Shown: positions 59,160 through 64,000 of the stretch, in pieces | Layout of the letters: every line of letters starts with the position of its first letter | Numbering within the stretch: position 1 is the stretch's first letter | NCBI GenBank assembly: GCA_010094045.1 | Contig: ML986613.1 | Span: 186,001 to 250,000, forward strand | Source: Lojkania enalia | Taxonomy: Eukaryota; Ascomycota; Dothideomycetes; Pleosporales | Reading direction: 5' to 3' | Length of the DNA: 64,000 bases | Program-made: the position numbers and the translations under genes | The notes under the pieces: generated by a model | Databases searched by the model: none | What the model was told of the DNA's origin: nothing | Seen by the model: the letters and a program-made list of their open reading frames with translations, nothing else

Positions 59160-60653
59160 GCGCCAGCGAATCGTACCTTCTAGCCTCTACTACGGAATGA
59201 GCATGGCTGGCTGATTTTGGAGATAAGGGTTGAAGAATGTATTCTGGAGTTGATGGCGAGGGTGATTTTTGATTCCATCTACTTTTTCGATGAATATTCT
59301 AGTGTTTCAATGTCTTTTCAATATGTCCAAGGATTGTGGAATTATAATGCATACCTTGCTGTTTTTTGCGGGCTTCGGGATGGATAGTTTACGTTTGGTT
59401 ATCATAAAAACCGATTATGGATTTAAGGAACAGTGTTTGGCAGTAGCCAAGATACTTAACCTTTCATTCGTTTCGGGCCACTTAGGGTACCTGCTCAGGT
59501 TTTGGCAGATAGGTAATCTTCCACTTTCGAGTAACTGAAATCGACAATCAATTCTTTTGATAGCATGGCGTTATATCTACATACTAAAGCCGGCAAAAAT
59601 CCGTAAGGTAAGGTAAGGTATGAGAACAGATTATAGGATTAAACTGTGATCTACGACTCTTCACGTGGATCGGTTGTCCAAGCCCCTCTACACGACTCGC
59701 TCACATTACGGAAGCATCTAGAGATGGAATAGTGCAATGACGTTCCTAACACGCCGTTGAAATATTGCATAGGAGACGAGGATTCCGGAAGAATTATCTG
59801 TGATCTATGCGCATCGAGGGGTCGTAGCTGCAGCGGAAGAAGTCGAGGACGAGACTTGGTATGTGATTAAGCATGTAACCTGCACGATGGCCTGTGCGGC
59901 TGTTGGAGAGTATAGCATCCGCTGTAGCTGAGAGTGGCGTAGGGGCTCTAGGTGCGGCATCGAGGGCCCTCGATAGAGGGTGCCTTCGTTCCTTGATTCA
60001 GTTTGCCGCATTTCACGCCGTCCAATCTGGGGGCCCTGCATGACGTCCGTTGATAAGTCAATATTCCGTAGCTCGGCATGTGCCCAGCCTCAGATCGTCT
60101 CGTGCGCTGTGCGGCGCCTCATCATGTGAACAATGCATGCCATCCACCTCGTCGAACGCCACACTCGCTAGCGACGGCGACTGCATCACGGCTAGCCAGC
60201 ATGCCAGCATGCCAGCATCCAAGCCTACCCTATACTCCCATACATAACTTGGATCTATACAACTACGGATTGATCGCCATGAAAGGTGTTGTAGCTACTC
60301 CTACTGCCACTGCCGTAGGAGCCGTCGTCATATTCCCCTTTCCCTTCCCTCAGGCGCGCGGCATAGCACCCATTTCCATCTCGTGAGCTTCCAAGTCCGC
60401 CATGGTGACGCTTTGAGCTCCTGATCCCTCGAGTTCAATTCCCCACAACGGCAGCTCGTCGCAATCGGACGCTGCAGTGCTCGTGCGTATTCTCTCCGGG
60501 AGCGCCTTGCCGGGCGGGCAGCTACGCAATCGTCGCCCGAAGCAAGCAATTAGGTCCCTCTGTCCCGCCCATAGCCACGCCAGCAGAAGCCAGCAGAAGC
60601 TTGCAGGCAGCAACCACGTCGCGCAAACAAACGGCGAGGAGCTCACCCTCACC
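59160..60653. other. Intergenic with short tandem repeats
   Basis: No gene is recognised. It contains GGTAA units at about 59604-59620, three GCCAGCAT units at about 60194-60219 and a duplicated CCAGCAGAAG at about 60580-60600. The right part is the promoter of the prenyl synthase gene. Confidence 0.5.
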
Positions 60654-62024
60654 ATGCCGCACGACTCTCACTTCCAATCACCCTTTGCTTCCCCAAACGC
60701 TATTCCGCCGCGCACCAGCTCCACCGGCATTATTAACGGCGTCAAGCACCGCCCGAGCGTCCTGCGCCCGCTCTCCGAGACCGACTGGATAGGCCAGAGC
60801 AAGAAGACCAAGCACACCCATAGCTCCAGCTACCAACTTCGAAACGCATATTCCTCATATATGGATTCGCATACGAACCCTCACAACTACCCGACGCCCA
60901 TGACGCCGCCGCCGCCGGACCCGTCCAAGGGCATCGGCGAAGACCTGATATACGGAAAGCGCGCATGGACGGAGGATAAGGAGCGCATTCTGCTTGGCCC
61001 GTACGACTACTTATATGGACATCCGGGCAAGGACATTAGGAGCCAGCTCATTGCCGCGTTCAACAAGTGGCTGAGAGTGCCTCTAGAGAGGCTGGAGGTG
61101 ATTACGCGCGTGGTCGGCATGTTGCATACCGCATCTTTACTGTACGCGCTCTCGTTTCTATAGCGGTTCACATGTATGCAAGGGCCTGGACTTACACTTA
61201 TTATAGGGTCGATGATGTCGAAGACTCCTCTGTCCTACGCCGCGGCATACCGGTTGCTAATAGCATCTTCGGCGTCGCACAAACGATCAATTCGGCTAAC
61301 TATGTATACTTTAAAGCGCTGCAAGAGCTCATGCTCATGTCCAATCCCAAATTGATCGAGATATTCACTGAAGAGCTCCTGAACCTACATAGAGGGCAAG
61401 GCATGGATCTATACTGGAGAGACAGCTTGACATGCCCGAGCGAGGCTGACTACCTCGAAATGGTCGGCAATAAAACAGGAGGCTTGTTCCGGTTGGCGAT
61501 CAAGCTGATGCAGGCGGAGAGCGCAGTTAATATGTAAGTTCCTGTTCGTTCCGGCCACAGCCTACTTTCGCACCTTATCTCCCCCGTAGAAGATTATATA
61601 AGCTGGTGCTCACATCTCTAGTGATTGTGCACCACTCGTCTCTACGATCGGCCTTCTCTTCCAAATCCTAGACGACCACCTCAACCTCTCCCCCACTTCC
61701 GGCTACTCCTCCCTCAAAGGCCTCTGCGAAGACCTAACAGAAGGCAAATTCTCATTCCCCGTCATCCATGCCATCCGCGCCGACCCATCCAACCTAGTTC
61801 TCATAAATATCCTAAAGCAGAAAACAACAGATGAAGAAGTGAAGCGATACGCGCTAAAGTATATGGAGGAAAAAGGAAGCTTTGAATATAGCAGGAAGGT
61901 TATCGATGAATTGAGAGGGAAGAGCGAGGAGCTTGTCGCAGAGGTAGAAAGGATAATGGGGGAAGGTGGGAGAGAAGGGGCAGAGGGGATTAGAGGGGTG
62001 CTCGAGAGGCTTGTGCTGAGGTAA
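60654..62024 (+). CDS. Geranylgeranyl diphosphate synthase, 405 aa
   Basis: Exons 60654-61141, 61207-61533 and 61622-62024. By family it condenses farnesyl and isopentenyl diphosphate to the C20 precursor for protein prenylation, carotenoids and diterpenes. After a disordered 95-residue N-terminus come [20 protein letters not shown] and FNKWLRVP, the usual GGPPS start, and the first Asp-rich motif DDVED (165-169) in SSVLRRG context. [33 protein letters not shown] and [17 protein letters not shown] follow. The second Asp-rich motif is DDHLN (289-293), with His where Tyr is usual, and [11 protein letters not shown] ends the active site. Both introns split codons cleanly. No terpene cyclase, P450 or other pathway gene lies nearby, so this is more likely the housekeeping copy. 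Confidence 0.92.
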
Positions 62025-63724
62025 GTCACACGTACTTTAGGCTCGATGACCGGTGGCTTGCGACCTGCGGCTGAGTATAATAAGAAAATTTGTATGAGTG
62101 ATATGACGTGGATGGTTAGACGAATCGGCTTCTGATATTTCTTGGAAATGTAATATGGTTCTTCAGCTCTCTCGGTTGCGCAAAAGATAGGACTTGGAAG
62201 ATAGAATTAGATTGGGCATTAGGAGGTTTGGAGAGGGCTAAGGATGTTCGAAGGTTAGAGTAGCGGGGCTTGTTGTTATACCACATCAGTGTTGCATTGC
62301 GAGTCTGAACGCATATGTTTATGGGCGATACTTCTACGAGTGTGGCGTTGAGGTTTGCAGACCTAGGGTTGGATTGGGGAAGTGATTACTTTTAGGAAAA
62401 GCATAGCATGTCTTTCTATGTCCTTATTACCTCCAATAGAAATTTATATGCTTTGTCGCAGCATACTGTTGATGCTGATATCAGTATGTGAGAACCTATC
62501 TATTTTTTATTTAAAAAAATTTCCATCTAGCCCCGCGGATACAGAATACGGCTGACATTGTCAACAAAAACATCCGAACAATGGTACCGAGCGAAGAGAT
62601 AGTAGCACCAACGTCATAATCGCATGTGAATTTGCAGCGTTCTTCCAACATCGGTGTTTTGAGATTCTGGAAGGTTATGGGGTTTGGATTTGAATGGTGA
62701 GGATGCGTGGGAAAGAGTGGGATTTGTCGGGTAGGGGATGATGGGTGATTTAATATGAGGAGGAGGTGAGTAGTTCGAAAGATATGATTTTTTTGCTTTA
62801 GAGGAAATGCTTGGGGTGTTTTAATGGGCTGAATGTAGGAGTTATTTGTCTGCGCGTGGGCTAGAGTGGAGGGTGGTTATGAGACGAGTAATGGTGTGTT
62901 TATGAAGAGAAAAGGTAGGGGAGGTTAGAGCTTCGGATGGAGAGGAAAGGTTTACGAAAGAAGTTTGTGCTGATATTAAATGTAGAACTTGTCGCCTGAC
63001 ATCGTGAACTAGCCTCGTTCGATCGATAGGAAGACTGTCGCTTCGAAGAGTAAACATCCCCAAGAAAAATGTTTCAAGCTTACCTTAATCAGCGTATCTG
63101 GCTGAATCCTACCCTGGGGCAAGTACTCTGAAACACTAAAAGGAGGTATTAATATTAGGAAGTCAGGAAACAATAATATTACCATTTCACTTCGTAAAGA
63201 GCTATATGTAAGATGTAAGCTCAGGTCACGTGCCTGGTCAGCTGTGCAGCCCTTGACTAAGCAGTCTTATATACTATATATTCTCCAGCCGTACCTTGAC
63301 CGAGAGGTCAAGGGACATCATCAATATATCTATCTATACCACCCTATACAGTCTCCACCCCCTCATGCTTACATAAGAATTGTAGAATTGCCTGGTTCAC
63401 GGTATTTGGGATCACTTATTATGTTTTCAATATAGTCAAGTCGAGACCCCGAAAAATTGCATTCCGGATGCTACTAAACTCCGTTCTGAAATGCTCACGC
63501 TCCCGAAAATCCATACTCCCAAGACTCCATTCCAAATGCACAAGACGCCGGACCCCAAAGGTAGAAAATTACTTCTTTTTGTGATGTAATAATATTATTT
63601 CTCAGGGTATCTATCATCGGTATGTTAGCATTAAGAAGCAGTGTGGCGTAGTAAAGCAGGAAATGCCGGCTTCAGGGTCATATCCTACTTTGTGTATTTT
63701 ATGAGAGCATGCTCTCGCATCCTC
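62025..63724. other. Intergenic, nothing recognised
   Basis: 1.7 kb, AT-rich from about 62450, without a coding signal on either strand. Confidence 0.5.
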
Positions 63725-64000
63725 CTACCGGTTTGCGTTCGATTGCACTTCATACCACTCCGCCCCCTGCGTAAACAACTCCCAATCTAGCTCTACCTCC
63801 TGGTCTTGCGTAGGGGTATTTAATATCCTCGCCGGTGGCTCTTCCACCTGCTGGAAATAGTGATTGACCGCCTTAGGCCCATCTGGCAAGGTTGGAAGAC
63901 TGAGATCTGCCGCCTCAACCATTGGCTGCATTTGAAAATGAGAATTTAACGCCTCAGGCACGTATTTTTTGAATTGAAGAGGAGGGCTTATTGCCTGGAG
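63725..64000 (-). CDS. 3' end of a gene that runs off the right edge
   Basis: The frame is open from the edge to a stop at 63725 and encodes at least 91 C-terminal residues, including PPLQFKKYVPEALNSHFQMQ and VELDWELFTQGAEWYEVQSN. It is Pro/Glu-rich and ends in an acidic, aromatic segment. Such tails are seen at the ends of fungal regulators, but no family can be named from this part. Confidence 0.45.
   Translation of the reverse strand, partial: LQAISPPLQFKKYVPEALNSHFQMQPMVEAADLSLPTLPDGPKAVNHYFQQVEEPPARILNTPTQDQEVELDWELFTQGAEWYEVQSNANR

Overview
The window is nuclear DNA of a filamentous ascomycete (Pezizomycotina, possibly Leotiomycetes; the class is a guess). The reasons are split genes with 47-88 bp GT-AG introns, several purely fungal families (Zn2Cys6 regulators, RTA1, HeLo, fungal STAND/NACHT, 2EXR) and a LINE copy carrying C-to-T/G-to-A decay of the kind left by repeat-induced point mutation (RIP). 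All exon joins below were read by eye from splice sites, phase and remembered family conservation; no search was run.

Layout. 1-10 kb is an accessory, decaying block: a DUF6914-like gene broken by one TAG, a Tc1/mariner transposase relic, two head-to-tail Tad1-like LINE copies (an old RIP-mutated one and a younger 5'-truncated one) inside one target-site duplication, an intact gene that fuses a HeLo domain to a ubiquitin-conjugating (E2) domain, and directly upstream of it the relic of a NACHT/STAND (NLR-like) gene. 10.6-31.3 kb is conserved euchromatin: an ADF-H/PH-like protein of about 1174 aa, OHCU decarboxylase (purine breakdown), a conserved fungal protein with a newly inferred first exon, OAC1 (mitochondrial carrier) divergent from SWD2 (COMPASS/CPF), LAS1 (rRNA processing) and a conserved acidic protein. 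31.3-41.5 kb is a 10 kb gene desert without obvious RIP. 41.5-64 kb is gene-dense again: a Zn2Cys6 regulator next to an RTA1-type membrane protein, SEC61 alpha, a GNAT acetyltransferase, a protein kinase, an SDR divergent from a second Zn2Cys6 regulator, a small one-helix membrane protein, DPH7, a 2EXR-type protein, geranylgeranyl diphosphate synthase and a partial gene at the right edge.

How the genes relate. Most of the right two thirds is housekeeping (translocation, ribosome maturation, diphthamide, isoprenoids) with no biosynthetic cluster. Two local pairings may be functional: the Zn2Cys6 regulator with the RTA1 gene, and the SDR with its divergent Zn2Cys6 regulator. The most interesting system is the HeLo-E2 fusion beside a dead NLR-like gene, which would join a fungal cell-death/incompatibility domain to ubiquitin transfer in one polypeptide.
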